DNA of 17,730 nucleotides from Halanaerobiales bacterium (GTDB taxonomy: Bacteria > Bacillota_F > Halanaerobiia > DY22613). The position numbers and the translations under genes are program-made. The stretch is taken from assembly GCA_023128035.1 (NCBI GenBank), contig JAGMES010000088.1, positions 1 through 17,730 of the forward strand. The letters are read 5' to 3'. Below, piece after piece: positions 1 through 7,171 of the stretch. The notes beneath the pieces are model-generated. The model saw only the letters and a list, made by a program, of their open reading frames with translations. It ran no database searches and was not told where the DNA came from. Numbering within the stretch: position 1 is the first letter of the stretch; the number at the start of each line of letters is the position of its first letter.

Positions 1-513
1 GGGGATTCGCCGGATAAAACACATATAACAAAAGGGGAATTTCTTAGATATTTCCCTGGCGAAGAAGATTTAGCAGGGCGTGTAACTAATGAAAAGTTGA
101 AAAGTGGTGTACTTGAAACTTTGATATGGGATGTTGAAGCGGAAAGCAAAGCTGTTTTATCACTTTCCTCAGAAACCGCACCTGCAAGTATAGCAAGAGC
201 AATTAAAGAAGCCGGTTATGATGTGAATGAACCGGGGGATTGGCAAGATTTAACTTACACTTTACAGAGAAAGGGTACACAATCTTGGAAGGTAACTATA
301 AAAGATACGTCTCAAGTTGAAAAGACTATAAAGGAAGCTCTTGAACAGTATAAGGGAGAGGAATTTAGAGATTTAGATGAATTAGCTCTTCGTATCGGAA
401 TGGAAAAGGATATGAGTGATATGGAAGAAATCAAACAAGTTCTGACAGCAATGAAAGGAAAAGTTTTTTCGATAGGCAAAAACGGATTAAGAATAAAGAA
501 GGAGAAAGATTGA
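1..513 (+). CDS. 3' part of an unrecognised gene (5'-truncated by window edge)
   Basis: The frame is open from the first base of the window to the TGA at 511-513, giving 170 visible residues. A TTG at 97 could serve as a start, but coding-like sequence continues in frame upstream of it and no ribosome-binding site precedes it, so the true start is probably outside the window. The protein is charged and helix-rich. Its last ~50 residues (around FRDLDELALRIGM and KVFSIGKNGLRIKK) look like a small winged-helix-type C-terminal domain, which is only an impression. It is not recognised as a known family; it could be the tail of a larger replication or DNA-binding protein. The coding region ends inside a hairpin terminator. 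Confidence 0.8.
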   Translation, partial: GDSPDKTHITKGEFLRYFPGEEDLAGRVTNEKLKSGVLETLIWDVEAESKAVLSLSSETAPASIARAIKEAGYDVNEPGDWQDLTYTLQRKGTQSWKVTIKDTSQVEKTIKEALEQYKGEEFRDLDELALRIGMEKDMSDMEEIKQVLTAMKGKVFSIGKNGLRIKKEKD

Positions 514-546
514 GATAATAAAATCTCAATCCTAATTATTTTTAAT
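508..546 (+). terminator. Hairpin terminator with T-rich tail
   Basis: A perfect 9-bp inverted repeat, GATTGAGAT (508-516) and ATCTCAATC (523-531), is separated by the 6-nt loop AATAAA. It is followed by a T-rich tract that includes TTTTT at 539-543. The stop codon TGA of the upstream gene (511-513) lies inside the left arm. The position between two genes and the T-run fit intrinsic transcription termination; archaeal termination depends mainly on the T-run, so the hairpin may also protect the 3' end of the transcript. Confidence 0.65.
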
Positions 547-570
547 TACAAAAATGGAGAAAGAAAGAAA

Positions 571-1473
571 ATGGTAATTAGTACACATTTAGACGCTGAC
601 GGCATCTCAGCAGGGTATTTGTATGGATTAGCGATAAAAGATTCTAATATTAATCTAAATGAATTTGGAATTGTAACAGAAGGTTCTACCTGTGTTATTG
701 ACATGCACCCCAATTCAGATCCTGATTATTCTGAATTGGTAATTGATCATCACCCAGGGCATCCAATCGGAAAGGAATTGAAATATAAATTAATCTATGA
801 TACCGTTCCTGCTTCAGCGATAGTATGGAATAATTTCTACAAAGATATTCCGCATGAAGAACATTGGAAAGCAGCGATAGGATGTGTTGGGGATATGCAA
901 TCGTATTCAATACCCACTCAAATATGGAATGATTTTCCTATTCTTCGTGAAAAGTTCACGCAGCTCTATGGTTGGAAGCATACACCTTTCTCTCTTCGAG
1001 TTTATCAAAAACTATCAAGTGGTATTAATGCTCTCTCACGAATGGGTCAGGCATTTCTTGCTTTAGAGGTTATAGAAGAGGCAGAAAATCCTGTGGACTT
1101 AATTATGGATCCAAGGTGTGAAGATGCTAGGGATACTTTAAAGAAAGAAACTAATTCTTTACTTAGTGATATAAAATTAGTTGAATGTGATAGCGTAATT
1201 TTTGGGAGTATATCTTCAGAACTAACTGTGGGAGGGAGAATTGCTACTCAATTATCAAATGATTTGAAGAGCACAACAGTAATTCAAAATATGGAAGGGG
1301 GACATTTCTCAATACGTGGGGACCTTACAGTATGGGTAAAAGAACGATTACAAAAGAATGCTGAGAAATTAGAAAATGTTGAGCTTGAAGTAGGCGGACA
1401 TCCTATGGCTTCCGGAGGGAAAGTAACCCCTGCTTATGTAAACATACTAGAACTGTTCCAAGATGATGTTTAA
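571..1473 (+). CDS. DHH/DHHA1 family phosphoesterase, RecJ-like
   Basis: 300 aa. The metal-binding motifs of the DHH superfamily are present in order: HLDADG (residues 6-11), the D44 region (VIDMHP), the name-giving D59-H60-H61 followed by PGHP, and GD at 107-108. The C-terminal DHHA1 substrate-binding motif GGHPMASGG starts at residue 275. Archaeal relatives include RecJ-like single-strand nucleases (GAN) and small oligonucleotide or nanoRNA phosphatases; the length fits the short archaeal RecJ-like type. It probably acts as a cytoplasmic Mn-dependent exonuclease in repair or end processing. A GGAG sequence (556-559) lies 11 nt before the ATG. It is the first gene after a terminator and overlaps the next gene by 11 nt, so it likely heads a transcript. 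Exact substrate cannot be read from the sequence. Confidence 0.9.
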   Translation: MVISTHLDADGISAGYLYGLAIKDSNINLNEFGIVTEGSTCVIDMHPNSDPDYSELVIDHHPGHPIGKELKYKLIYDTVPASAIVWNNFYKDIPHEEHWKAAIGCVGDMQSYSIPTQIWNDFPILREKFTQLYGWKHTPFSLRVYQKLSSGINALSRMGQAFLALEVIEEAENPVDLIMDPRCEDARDTLKKETNSLLSDIKLVECDSVIFGSISSELTVGGRIATQLSNDLKSTTVIQNMEGGHFSIRGDLTVWVKERLQKNAEKLENVELEVGGHPMASGGKVTPAYVNILELFQDDV

Positions 1474-1666
1474 AGAAATAAACCTAAGAGACTTGTATTG
1501 GGATAAGGTACAAGAATTAATGGAGAAAAGGGAATACGATATTCCATTTTACGATCTAAGTATTGATGCTCAATATGAGCTTTATGAAGAAGCTGAAGTA
1601 TTAGTACATGAAGAGTTACAAGAAAAAGCAGATAATATAAGAGAAGAAATGAAGGTGCAGAAATGA
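1463..1666 (+). CDS. Small acidic helical protein of unknown function
   Basis: 67 aa, unrecognised. It overlaps the end of the DHH gene by 11 nt and has no strong ribosome-binding site of its own, so translation is probably coupled to the upstream gene. Two adjacent ATG codons (1463, 1466) could be used. The sequence is acidic and predicted mostly alpha-helical (for example AEVLVHEELQEKADNIREEM), without cysteines or membrane segments. Its stop overlaps the start of the following membrane protein in an ATGA arrangement. A role as partner of the DHH protein is possible but only from position. Confidence 0.7.
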   Translation: MMFKEINLRDLYWDKVQELMEKREYDIPFYDLSIDAQYELYEEAEVLVHEELQEKADNIREEMKVQK

Positions 1667-1929
1667 GTGTAGCGGAAAGATTAATGGGTATTGGATTATT
1701 AATTGTTGGCATACTATTATGGACTCTTGATTACTGTATAGTAAGCACTATGGTAAATCTTGGGAATTGGCTTGCGGGTTTAATGAATGCTTCAGAGGAA
1801 GTGGGGATAGGAATAGCAATCCTCTCTCTTTGTTTTTTTCCGATTCTTGGAATATTTATCATAATAATAGCATTGATAGGAAGTTATTTTTTATTTAATG
1901 GTATTAGATTACTTTTTGATTGTTGGTAA
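1663..1929 (+). CDS. Small integral membrane protein (two or more helices)
   Basis: 88 aa, very hydrophobic. One membrane segment covers about residues 8-30; a second, long hydrophobic stretch covers about 48-79 and may hold one kinked or two short helices. The start ATG overlaps the previous stop (ATGA), with GGTG at 1653-1656 as ribosome-binding site. No recognised family. Small membrane proteins are common in archaeal viruses (lysis, envelope or membrane remodelling), but no specific role can be shown here. It pairs with the next gene, also a two-helix membrane protein. Confidence 0.75.
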   Translation: MSVAERLMGIGLLIVGILLWTLDYCIVSTMVNLGNWLAGLMNASEEVGIGIAILSLCFFPILGIFIIIIALIGSYFLFNGIRLLFDCW

Positions 1930-1982
1930 GAATATTGAAGAGAAACTTTAATCTGAAAATTATTAGGAGATGATAATAAAAA

Positions 1983-2171
1983 ATGATAGAAGTAGCAGAA
2001 CCAAACTTTAATTTATTATTATGGGTAATCTTTATAATTTTTGGAATTAGTTCTTTAGTTTCTGTAATAGCAGGTATATTAGGAGCTGAGAGACCAGAGA
2101 GATATGGAATTACTGATATACTTGCGGGACTGCTTATGATGTTAGTATTTTTTGTAGTTCTTATTTTCTAA
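1983..2171 (+). CDS. Small two-helix membrane protein
   Basis: 62 aa with hydrophobic segments at about residues 10-34 and 44-62, joined by a short polar loop (GAERPERYG). It is preceded by AGGAGATGAT (1964-1973), close to an ideal Shine-Dalgarno sequence though 9-13 nt from the start. Unrecognised family. It is the second consecutive tiny membrane protein in this operon; both could work together in the host membrane, but that is inference. Confidence 0.75.
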   Translation: MIEVAEPNFNLLLWVIFIIFGISSLVSVIAGILGAERPERYGITDILAGLLMMLVFFVVLIF

Positions 2172-2187
2172 TAAAAGGTGGAGATAA

Positions 2188-2583
2188 ATGAAATATTTTG
2201 CAGTATTTAATGGGAGTAGGATAGTTCGTTCTCTTATGGGAGCTTATGATGAATTAGCAATATTTGATGATGAGGAAGATGCAAACGCATTTGTAGATGT
2301 TCATTGTATATACAAATCAAAACCAGATTATAAAGTGGTAGAGGTTAAAATAATTAAGAAGGAAAAATCTATTGAGGAGATCATCATGGATATAATTAAA
2401 GAATTGGAAGAGGAATACGGATGGGAAATTGGGATTTATGATATTATAGATAAAGCTATAGAACAGAGAATAAATGAAGAAATCACAAGAGATGTTATAG
2501 AGAAATTAAAAATGGTTGGTATTCTTTGGTCACCCATGAATAATTTTATTAGACGAACGGAGGCAGGAAATTTAAAATGTTAA
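2188..2583 (+). CDS. Putative winged-helix protein upstream of recombinase
   Basis: 131 aa. The first ~55 residues form an unrecognised alpha/beta segment (MKYFAVFNGSRIVRSL...). After a basic stretch, residues about 62-123 look like a winged helix-turn-helix: long acidic helices followed by a putative recognition helix and a wing ending in GILWSPMNNFIRRTE, similar in style to C-terminal winged-helix domains of archaeal MCM and related proteins. This is a pattern judgement, not a family match. A near-perfect ribosome-binding site, GGTGGAG, sits at 2176-2182. The gene overlaps the RadB-like gene by 7 nt, suggesting coupled expression and perhaps a DNA-binding or regulatory partner of it. Confidence 0.7.
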   Translation: MKYFAVFNGSRIVRSLMGAYDELAIFDDEEDANAFVDVHCIYKSKPDYKVVEVKIIKKEKSIEEIIMDIIKELEEEYGWEIGIYDIIDKAIEQRINEEITRDVIEKLKMVGILWSPMNNFIRRTEAGNLKC

Positions 2584-3341
2584 AATTTAATATAGATGTA
2601 ATTGATGAATTAACAGATGGAGGTTTATCACCGGGAGAAACTTTATTTTTATTTGGCGATCCAGATTCGGGCAAATCTCTTCTTGCATATCAATTAGCTT
2701 GTCAGTACAATTCTTTATATGTAAATACAGAAACAGGAAGTCCGGCAGAATTTAATTCTTTTCTTAAACCTCGTTATGGCAAAGATTTCCATTCTCCGAT
2801 TGTATTGAATAAGCGATCCATTGTTTCTGTAGCAAACATGCTTGGATTAGATATAAAAATGGTTACTAAAAGTAAAGAGAGTTCAATAGGAAAGATGGAA
2901 TGTGAAATAGGAGAAGCATCCTCTTTCCCAATTCTTGATTATCTAAAAAAACAGGGAAGTCAACTTTTAGTTCTTGATTCACTAACTACTCCTATAAAAG
3001 GTGCTATAGGAAGCGCTCGTCAAAACTTTGGTGCAAGAGCAAACGTAATATCGAGGATAATGGGGCAATTGTCAGTAATACTTGATAGTTTAGAAATTGC
3101 AATAATAGTTACTGCTCATCAATCACAAGATAAAACCAATAAGTATGATGAAGGTAGAATATGGGGAGGGGAATCACTTGGTTATTATGCTAAATATTCA
3201 TTACAAATGACAACTCCTCATTTCAAAATAGAAACTGCAGATAAAGTATTATATAAGAAAGTGAGAAGAAGGAGATTTCTTGGGAAGCTACAATCTAAGT
3301 GGCAAAATTTACCACTAAAAGAGGATTGGGGTTATAAATAG
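2577..3341 (+). CDS. RadB/RadA-like RecA-superfamily recombinase ATPase
   Basis: 254 aa. Walker A is GDPDSGKS (residues 27-34), the likely catalytic glutamate is E52 in NTETG, and Walker B is LLVLDSL (D134). The segment around residues 152-182, ending IIVTAHQ, matches the helix and L2-proximal strand of RadA/RadB, and GGESLGYYAKYSLQM fits the conserved region that follows L2 in RadA. The basic run RRRRFLG near the C-terminus is typical of the end of the ATPase core. There is no N-terminal helix-hairpin-helix domain, so the architecture is that of the paralogue RadB rather than full-length RadA. It probably binds ssDNA and supports recombination or replication restart. GGAGG at 2559-2563 precedes the start. 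The stop is TAG, in frame with the following gene but separated by its own SD-like sequence. Confidence 0.85.
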   Translation: MLKFNIDVIDELTDGGLSPGETLFLFGDPDSGKSLLAYQLACQYNSLYVNTETGSPAEFNSFLKPRYGKDFHSPIVLNKRSIVSVANMLGLDIKMVTKSKESSIGKMECEIGEASSFPILDYLKKQGSQLLVLDSLTTPIKGAIGSARQNFGARANVISRIMGQLSVILDSLEIAIIVTAHQSQDKTNKYDEGRIWGGESLGYYAKYSLQMTTPHFKIETADKVLYKKVRRRRFLGKLQSKWQNLPLKEDWGYK

Positions 3342-3353
3342 AGGAAAAGAAAA

Positions 3354-3722
3354 ATGGAAATAAAACTGATGAAAGATATGAAAGGAAAGGAAATTGATTC
3401 AATCCCAGTGGAAATACTAAAGGATATAAAAAGTATCCCTTGTGAAGTTAAGGAAGAAATAAAATATCTTGATTCAATGATTTTATATTTAGAAAAGATA
3501 AAAGAAGATATTTCAATGTTAAGTGAGAAGTATGATAAGACTATCCCTAATCCTATATTATTAGAAAAATTAGGCATGGTACATTCCTCATTATTTTATG
3601 TCTTTCTTATGATGAGAGCAACTTGTGAAAAATCTAAACAAGAGAATGCTGTTAATAAGAATTTTATTGTTGATGAGGAAGAGGGGGAAGTTTCTTTTCC
3701 TTATACAGAAGGGTATTTATAA
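3354..3722 (+). CDS. Hypothetical helical protein
   Basis: 122 aa, not recognised. Residues about 25-65 are rich in charged heptad-like sequence and may form a coiled coil; the middle (HSSLFYVFLMMRAT) is hydrophobic but short for a membrane helix; the tail is acidic and ends FPYTEGYL. The start is preceded by GAGG at 3341-3344. Codon use and base composition match the neighbours. It lies between the RadB-like gene and another small orphan, so it may belong to the recombination operon. Confidence 0.7.
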   Translation: MEIKLMKDMKGKEIDSIPVEILKDIKSIPCEVKEEIKYLDSMILYLEKIKEDISMLSEKYDKTIPNPILLEKLGMVHSSLFYVFLMMRATCEKSKQENAVNKNFIVDEEEGEVSFPYTEGYL

Positions 3723-3747
3723 GTTTAAGTGAAAGGGAGGAAAAATA

Positions 3748-4077
3748 ATGAAATTTAATTTTGAAAATTTATGTGCAGCAATAGGTAAGGCTATCCTTTC
3801 ACGAACAGGAAAGAAAGCAAGTCTAAAGCATATCGTACCATTAGAAAATTATTTTAAGAAAGAGAAAGTTTCTGTCCAAACACAAAGATTGGTATTAATT
3901 CATATGCTTATAAAATCAACTGAGAATTTGTCTGAGGAAGATAAAGAAATCAGTGTGGATGATTGTATAGAAGAAATGATAAAATATCTTTCTTCAATTG
4001 AGGAGGAAGGGGAAGAAGATGTTGAATCCTTTACTTTACTTAATACCCCTCCTGCTCCATCTTCTATGTATTTATAA
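3748..4077 (+). CDS. Hypothetical protein with acidic C-terminus
   Basis: 109 aa, unrecognised. The N-terminal ~50 residues are basic and helical (around KKASLKHIVPLENYFKKEKV), the rest becomes strongly acidic (SIEEEGEEDVESF) and ends in a short proline-containing tail, PPAPSSMYL. Acidic tails of this kind can mask DNA-binding surfaces or mediate protein contacts, which is speculative here. A strong ribosome-binding site, GGGAGG, lies about 10 nt upstream of the ATG. It is the last gene before the palindrome-TATA element that precedes the ERCC4 nuclease. Confidence 0.7.
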   Translation: MKFNFENLCAAIGKAILSRTGKKASLKHIVPLENYFKKEKVSVQTQRLVLIHMLIKSTENLSEEDKEISVDDCIEEMIKYLSSIEEEGEEDVESFTLLNTPPAPSSMYL

Positions 4078-4092
4078 TCGAATTATAAATAA
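4071..4092 (+). promoter_or_regulatory. Putative TATA promoter within a palindrome, before the ERCC4 nuclease
   Basis: TTTATAAT (4071-4078) and ATTATAAA (4082-4089) form a perfect 8-bp inverted repeat around CGA. The right arm contains the TATA-like element TATAAATAA (4084-4092), 21-29 nt before the ATG at 4113, the spacing expected for a nearly leaderless archaeal transcript. No Shine-Dalgarno sequence precedes that ATG, which agrees with leaderless translation. The palindrome could bind a dimeric regulator that competes with TBP. Confidence 0.45.
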
Positions 4093-4112
4093 ATTAAATA
4101 GTAGGATTTAAA

Positions 4113-4760
4113 ATGAAAGGCACAGTGGTAATAGACACACGGGAGCCAGTCTATATTTATGACTTAGCAAAAAAAACTCTAAAGGATTATGAAGTGCTTC
4201 GTGAAAAATTAGAAGTTGGAGATATTCAGTTTAATAATATAATTATAGAAAGGAAAACTCCGAATGATTGGGTTTCTTCAATGAGGAGACCATCTTTTTG
4301 GTCGAACCTTTTTATAATGAAAAATAATTACAAGTATCCTTTCCTTTATTTTGATGGTGATAATGAGGATTGGTTGAGGACTATCTCTCATAGAAAGATA
4401 CCCTTCTCAGTTATTGAGGGTTCTATGATTTCTGTTTTATTGACTCAAGTTTCTACTCTTTCATTTGCAAAACCCGAAAGTGCTTTTCGATTTTTTAATA
4501 CTATGTTTACTAAAACAACCTCTACTAAATCACCTGATACCGCAAAATTAGATTTTAGTAAAAGAAAAGCAAACTTACATGAATTAAGAACTAAGAATCT
4601 CATGTGCATTCCTAGATTAGGAAATGTGAGTGCAGAATTACTTCTTAAAGGTGGTAAAAGCATTTACCAAATAATAGAGGATTCAAAAGAAGAAAAGACA
4701 TCTCAAGAAAAGCGAATACGTGAATTCTTTTGTAATACAGAAAAGAAAGAAGGGAATTAG
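4113..4760 (+). CDS. XPF/ERCC4-type structure-specific endonuclease
   Basis: 215 aa. The ERCC4 nuclease signature is complete: IDTREP (D8), VGD at 35-37 and IIERKTPND with the E46-R47-K48 triad. Residues about 163-180 (LMCIPRLGNVSAELLLK) form a helix-hairpin-helix DNA-binding motif as in archaeal XPF and Hef. There is no helicase domain, so this is the short nuclease-plus-HhH form. Such enzymes cut branched DNA, for instance 3' flaps and stalled forks; a homodimer is expected. In context it would resolve intermediates made by the RadB-like ATPase and DNA polymerase. The start lacks an SD and has a TATA element 21-29 nt upstream, suggesting leaderless expression. The stop is TAG. Confidence 0.9.
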   Translation: MKGTVVIDTREPVYIYDLAKKTLKDYEVLREKLEVGDIQFNNIIIERKTPNDWVSSMRRPSFWSNLFIMKNNYKYPFLYFDGDNEDWLRTISHRKIPFSVIEGSMISVLLTQVSTLSFAKPESAFRFFNTMFTKTTSTKSPDTAKLDFSKRKANLHELRTKNLMCIPRLGNVSAELLLKGGKSIYQIIEDSKEEKTSQEKRIREFFCNTEKKEGN

Positions 4761-4762
4761 AA

Positions 4763-4942
4763 ATGAATGAAATATTATTAATAGCAGAAAGAAGAAAATT
4801 AGAAGCCGATATAGAAGAATATGTAGATGAAAGACTTAATAAGTTTTATAACGAAACAGCAATATTACCTTCATCCATTTCAATTAGCTTATCGAATTTC
4901 TATAATGTAGATAGAGTAGAAAAAGTTACAATTAAAATTTAA
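4763..4942 (+). CDS. Small protein of unknown function (59 aa)
   Basis: ATG at 4763, two bases after the nuclease stop, TAA at 4940-4942. The N-terminal half is a charged helix (AERRKLEADIEEYVDERLNKF), the second half is likely beta-strand (SISISLSNFYNVDRVEKVTIKI). Codon use is like that of its neighbours. The ribosome-binding site is weak (AAGGGAA), so translation is probably coupled to the nuclease. Unrecognised; supported only by position and coherent composition. Confidence 0.5.
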   Translation: MNEILLIAERRKLEADIEEYVDERLNKFYNETAILPSSISISLSNFYNVDRVEKVTIKI

Positions 4943-4982
4943 ATATTTAGAATTATTTAATGAATATTAATTACTAAAAACC

Positions 4983-5780
4983 ATGCAATTAAAATTTACT
5001 AAAAAATATTTAACTCATCATTTGTTTAATGAGGATTGTCTTAGTTTACTTCCTAAGCTACCGAAGGGAAAAATAGATTTAATTTTAACTGATCCACCTT
5101 TTTGTATTTCTCAAAATACAATAATTAAACGGGATGATTGTGTAGATTATAATCTTGATTTTGGGGACTGGGATAACAATAAAGTTTTCCCTGAAGATTG
5201 GATACCACTTGTAGTTCCTTTGATGAAACAGGATACTGGAGTAATAATAACTTTTACCGGTAAACGATTAGCAGAGAGAACTATTCAAGCCTTAGAAAAG
5301 GAAGGATGTTATTATCGTATTCTTGGTTCATGGTTTTCCCCTTCTTTCTGTCCGATGTTTAGAGCGAAAACGTGGGCTAGTGCAACAAATATGTTTGTAA
5401 TTGCAACAATGCAAAAGAAGAATATCCATCATTTCGCTTCTAATCTTAAACAACACCCTGATTATATTTTAGTCCCTGTTCAGGGTGCTCTTCAATATAA
5501 TAAAGAAAGAACTAAATATCCTCACCAATGCATGAAACCTCGTAGAGTTATAGAAGAATTAATGAAATATTGGAGTTGGGAAGGAGATGTAGTTCTTGAT
5601 CTCTTTAGTGGAGTATCAACAACTTCTCTTATAGCTGAGATTTTGATGCGGAATTCTATTTCAATTGAAAGAGATTCTGAATACTATAATACAGGAAAAG
5701 AGAGATTAAAAAACCAAGTAAATAATACAAAATTATTTAATCTCAAAAGCAAGATTGTAGAACATAAAGTTGAGAAGTAA
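4983..5780 (+). CDS. Beta-class DNA amino-methyltransferase (DPPF type, probable N6-adenine)
   Basis: 265 aa. The catalytic motif IV, TDPPF (residues 36-40), comes first, and the SAM-binding motif I, LDLFSGVSTT (205-214), comes near the C-terminus, the order of beta-class (D12 / N6_N4) methyltransferases. DPPF is mostly associated with N6-adenine methylation, but N4-cytosine cannot be excluded. Motif I deviates: the usual FxGSGTT reads FSGVSTT, so the second glycine is replaced by serine; activity may be altered. No restriction endonuclease is adjacent, so it looks like an orphan viral methylase that protects its own DNA. There is no SD; TTTAAATA at 4938-4945 may be the TATA box giving a short leader. 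Confidence 0.85.
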   Translation: MQLKFTKKYLTHHLFNEDCLSLLPKLPKGKIDLILTDPPFCISQNTIIKRDDCVDYNLDFGDWDNNKVFPEDWIPLVVPLMKQDTGVIITFTGKRLAERTIQALEKEGCYYRILGSWFSPSFCPMFRAKTWASATNMFVIATMQKKNIHHFASNLKQHPDYILVPVQGALQYNKERTKYPHQCMKPRRVIEELMKYWSWEGDVVLDLFSGVSTTSLIAEILMRNSISIERDSEYYNTGKERLKNQVNNTKLFNLKSKIVEHKVEK

Positions 5781-5784
5781 AAAA

Positions 5785-6216
5785 ATGAAAATAAGAAGTT
5801 TGAGTGAGATTGGGAAACTTTTGGATGATATATCAAAGAAAGAGAAGTGTTATTTTTCGTTAACAAAATCATTTGGTTCTCATGGATATAGGAATATTGG
5901 AATAACAACAAGTGATATTTTACCAAAACATATTAAAAAACAGATAGCTGATTTCTTAGGTGTTTCTATCTTTCTTGAAAAACAAGCTGATGAGAAGGGG
6001 ATATTAATGGAAGGAGGAGAGATTAAAAATTATGGTAATGAAAAAAGTAGTCTCTCACTAATATTCTTTAACGCTTATGAATGTAGATTAATTAGAAAGG
6101 AGAAGAAACAAATAAAAGTGATAAGGGAAATCAAACCTGCTGTCACAGAAGAAATAATAGAAGAGAAAGAAGTTCCTGTATATGAATGTCCGGAGGGGGA
6201 AATCCGATACGAATAA
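5785..6216 (+). CDS. Hypothetical protein
   Basis: 143 aa from the ATG at 5785, four bases after the methyltransferase stop. A TTG at 5770 would add five residues overlapping that gene and is less likely. The protein has a helical N-terminus, a central alpha/beta part (YRNIGITTSDILPKHIKK), and a C-terminal ~40 residues alternating basic and acidic clusters, ending with YECPEGEIRYE. Not recognised. Its placement directly after the methyltransferase suggests co-expression. Confidence 0.7.
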   Translation: MKIRSLSEIGKLLDDISKKEKCYFSLTKSFGSHGYRNIGITTSDILPKHIKKQIADFLGVSIFLEKQADEKGILMEGGEIKNYGNEKSSLSLIFFNAYECRLIRKEKKQIKVIREIKPAVTEEIIEEKEVPVYECPEGEIRYE

Positions 6217-6230
6217 CGTAGATTTATAAA

Positions 6231-6488
6231 ATGAAAAAAGAATTGGAATTTGAATGTTGGGATTGTTGGGACAAAGAAAAAAATAGTCGTCTTATATTTA
6301 AAACTGATGATTGGGATTCTTTTGTGGGGATCGATGAATGCGGAATTCCATATGTAAATATTCAAACTCGCTGCCCAAGATGTAATAGTTTTTTAGTTAA
6401 AGAATTTACTTTAGATTATCTACTTAGAATGATATTTGAAATCGAAGAAAAGTTAGAAAAGTTAGAAGGGAGTAAACTAATAAAATGA
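6231..6488 (+). CDS. Zinc-ribbon protein
   Basis: 85 aa with two CxxC knuckles: C9-x2-C12 and C48-x2-C51 (TRCPRCNSF), the spacing of a zinc ribbon. The last ~25 residues form an amphipathic acidic helix (RMIFEIEEKLEKLEG). Such small ribbons often bind nucleic acid or polymerase subunits; the specific role here is unknown. There is no clear SD before the ATG, but TTTATAAAATG lies immediately upstream. The stop overlaps the next start (ATGA). Confidence 0.7.
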   Translation: MKKELEFECWDCWDKEKNSRLIFKTDDWDSFVGIDECGIPYVNIQTRCPRCNSFLVKEFTLDYLLRMIFEIEEKLEKLEGSKLIK

Positions 6489-6826
6489 AAGGAATAAAAG
6501 ACATTTGGAATAATATAAAAGATAATAGTAATACAAAAATCAGATATTTTGATTATCCAGAGGATGCAATTGAATTTATTACTAAATGGATATTAAAAGA
6601 CATAGATACAAATATAAAGATATTAGATTCCTGTGATGAAGAGATTAGTCTACAGAAAATGATTATTATTCTCAATAAATATAAAAATAGTTTAGAACCT
6701 ATTCCTCTACACTTTTCATTTGAAATTGACAATGAAAAAGTTAATATGTATTTAGAAAATTGGGGATTAACTTCTGATTGTGATACATACATGGACATTC
6801 TAACTTTATCAATGGATACAAAATAG
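6485..6826 (+). CDS. Hypothetical acidic protein
   Basis: 113 aa, no recognised motif. It starts in an ATGA overlap with the zinc-ribbon gene and is probably translated by coupling. The sequence is mixed alpha/beta and acidic, with segments such as YPEDAIEFITKWILKD and HFSFEIDNEKVNMYL. It ends with TAG followed directly by TAA. After it the gene density drops and a broken gene begins. Confidence 0.65.
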   Translation: MKGIKDIWNNIKDNSNTKIRYFDYPEDAIEFITKWILKDIDTNIKILDSCDEEISLQKMIIILNKYKNSLEPIPLHFSFEIDNEKVNMYLENWGLTSDCDTYMDILTLSMDTK

Positions 6827-6832
6827 TAAAGA

Positions 6833-7154
6833 ATGACCATAGAAGAGTTACATCAACTTAATTTTATTGCCATATATTGAGTTTTAGAAAGAATTTCTAA
6901 ATCTATATTCAGATAAGGAAATATCAAAGAGATTAATAGAAGATGTACCGACTATCCACTGTGTTGCCCATTTAAGTAATGTACTAAAAGCACTTTCAAA
7001 TTATTATGGGAATGAAAAGGTAATAAAAAATCTTGAAATTGCAAATAGTTTACGAATACTATCCTTTTTGGTTTGGGATCAAGACATACATAAAATCCCA
7101 AATGTTGTAAGAGAGATTATAAACATTTTATTTGAAGAGGAGGAAATTAGATAG
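6833..7154 (+). pseudogene. Interrupted hypothetical gene (frameshift plus in-frame TAG)
   Basis: An ATG at 6833 opens MTIEELHQLNFIAIY and runs into TGA at 6878-6880. One frame over (+1), a long coherent frame follows the TAG at 6885-6887 and runs to TAG at 7152-7154: KEFLNLYSDKEISKRL... through RILSFLVWDQDIHKIPNVV to EEEEIR, 88 residues without any usable start codon near its beginning. Removing one T near 6877 joins the two parts as IYEF-TAG-KEFLNLYSDKE, still leaving an amber codon. So the gene carries at least two lesions, or an indel plus a read-through codon. Composition is coding-like. The family is not recognised. Confidence 0.6.
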
Positions 7155-7171
7155 TTAAAAATAATCAAAAA

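Noticed and set aside
3339..3356. TAG of the RadB-like gene lies in frame with the following ORF, suggesting a read-through fusion
   Set aside because: The downstream gene has its own ATG and a GAGG ribosome-binding sequence, and the same frame relation occurs by chance one time in three. Several other genes end at TAG without in-frame continuation.
5770..5784. TTG start of the gene at 5785
   Set aside because: It overlaps the methyltransferase and has no better ribosome-binding site than the ATG five codons later.
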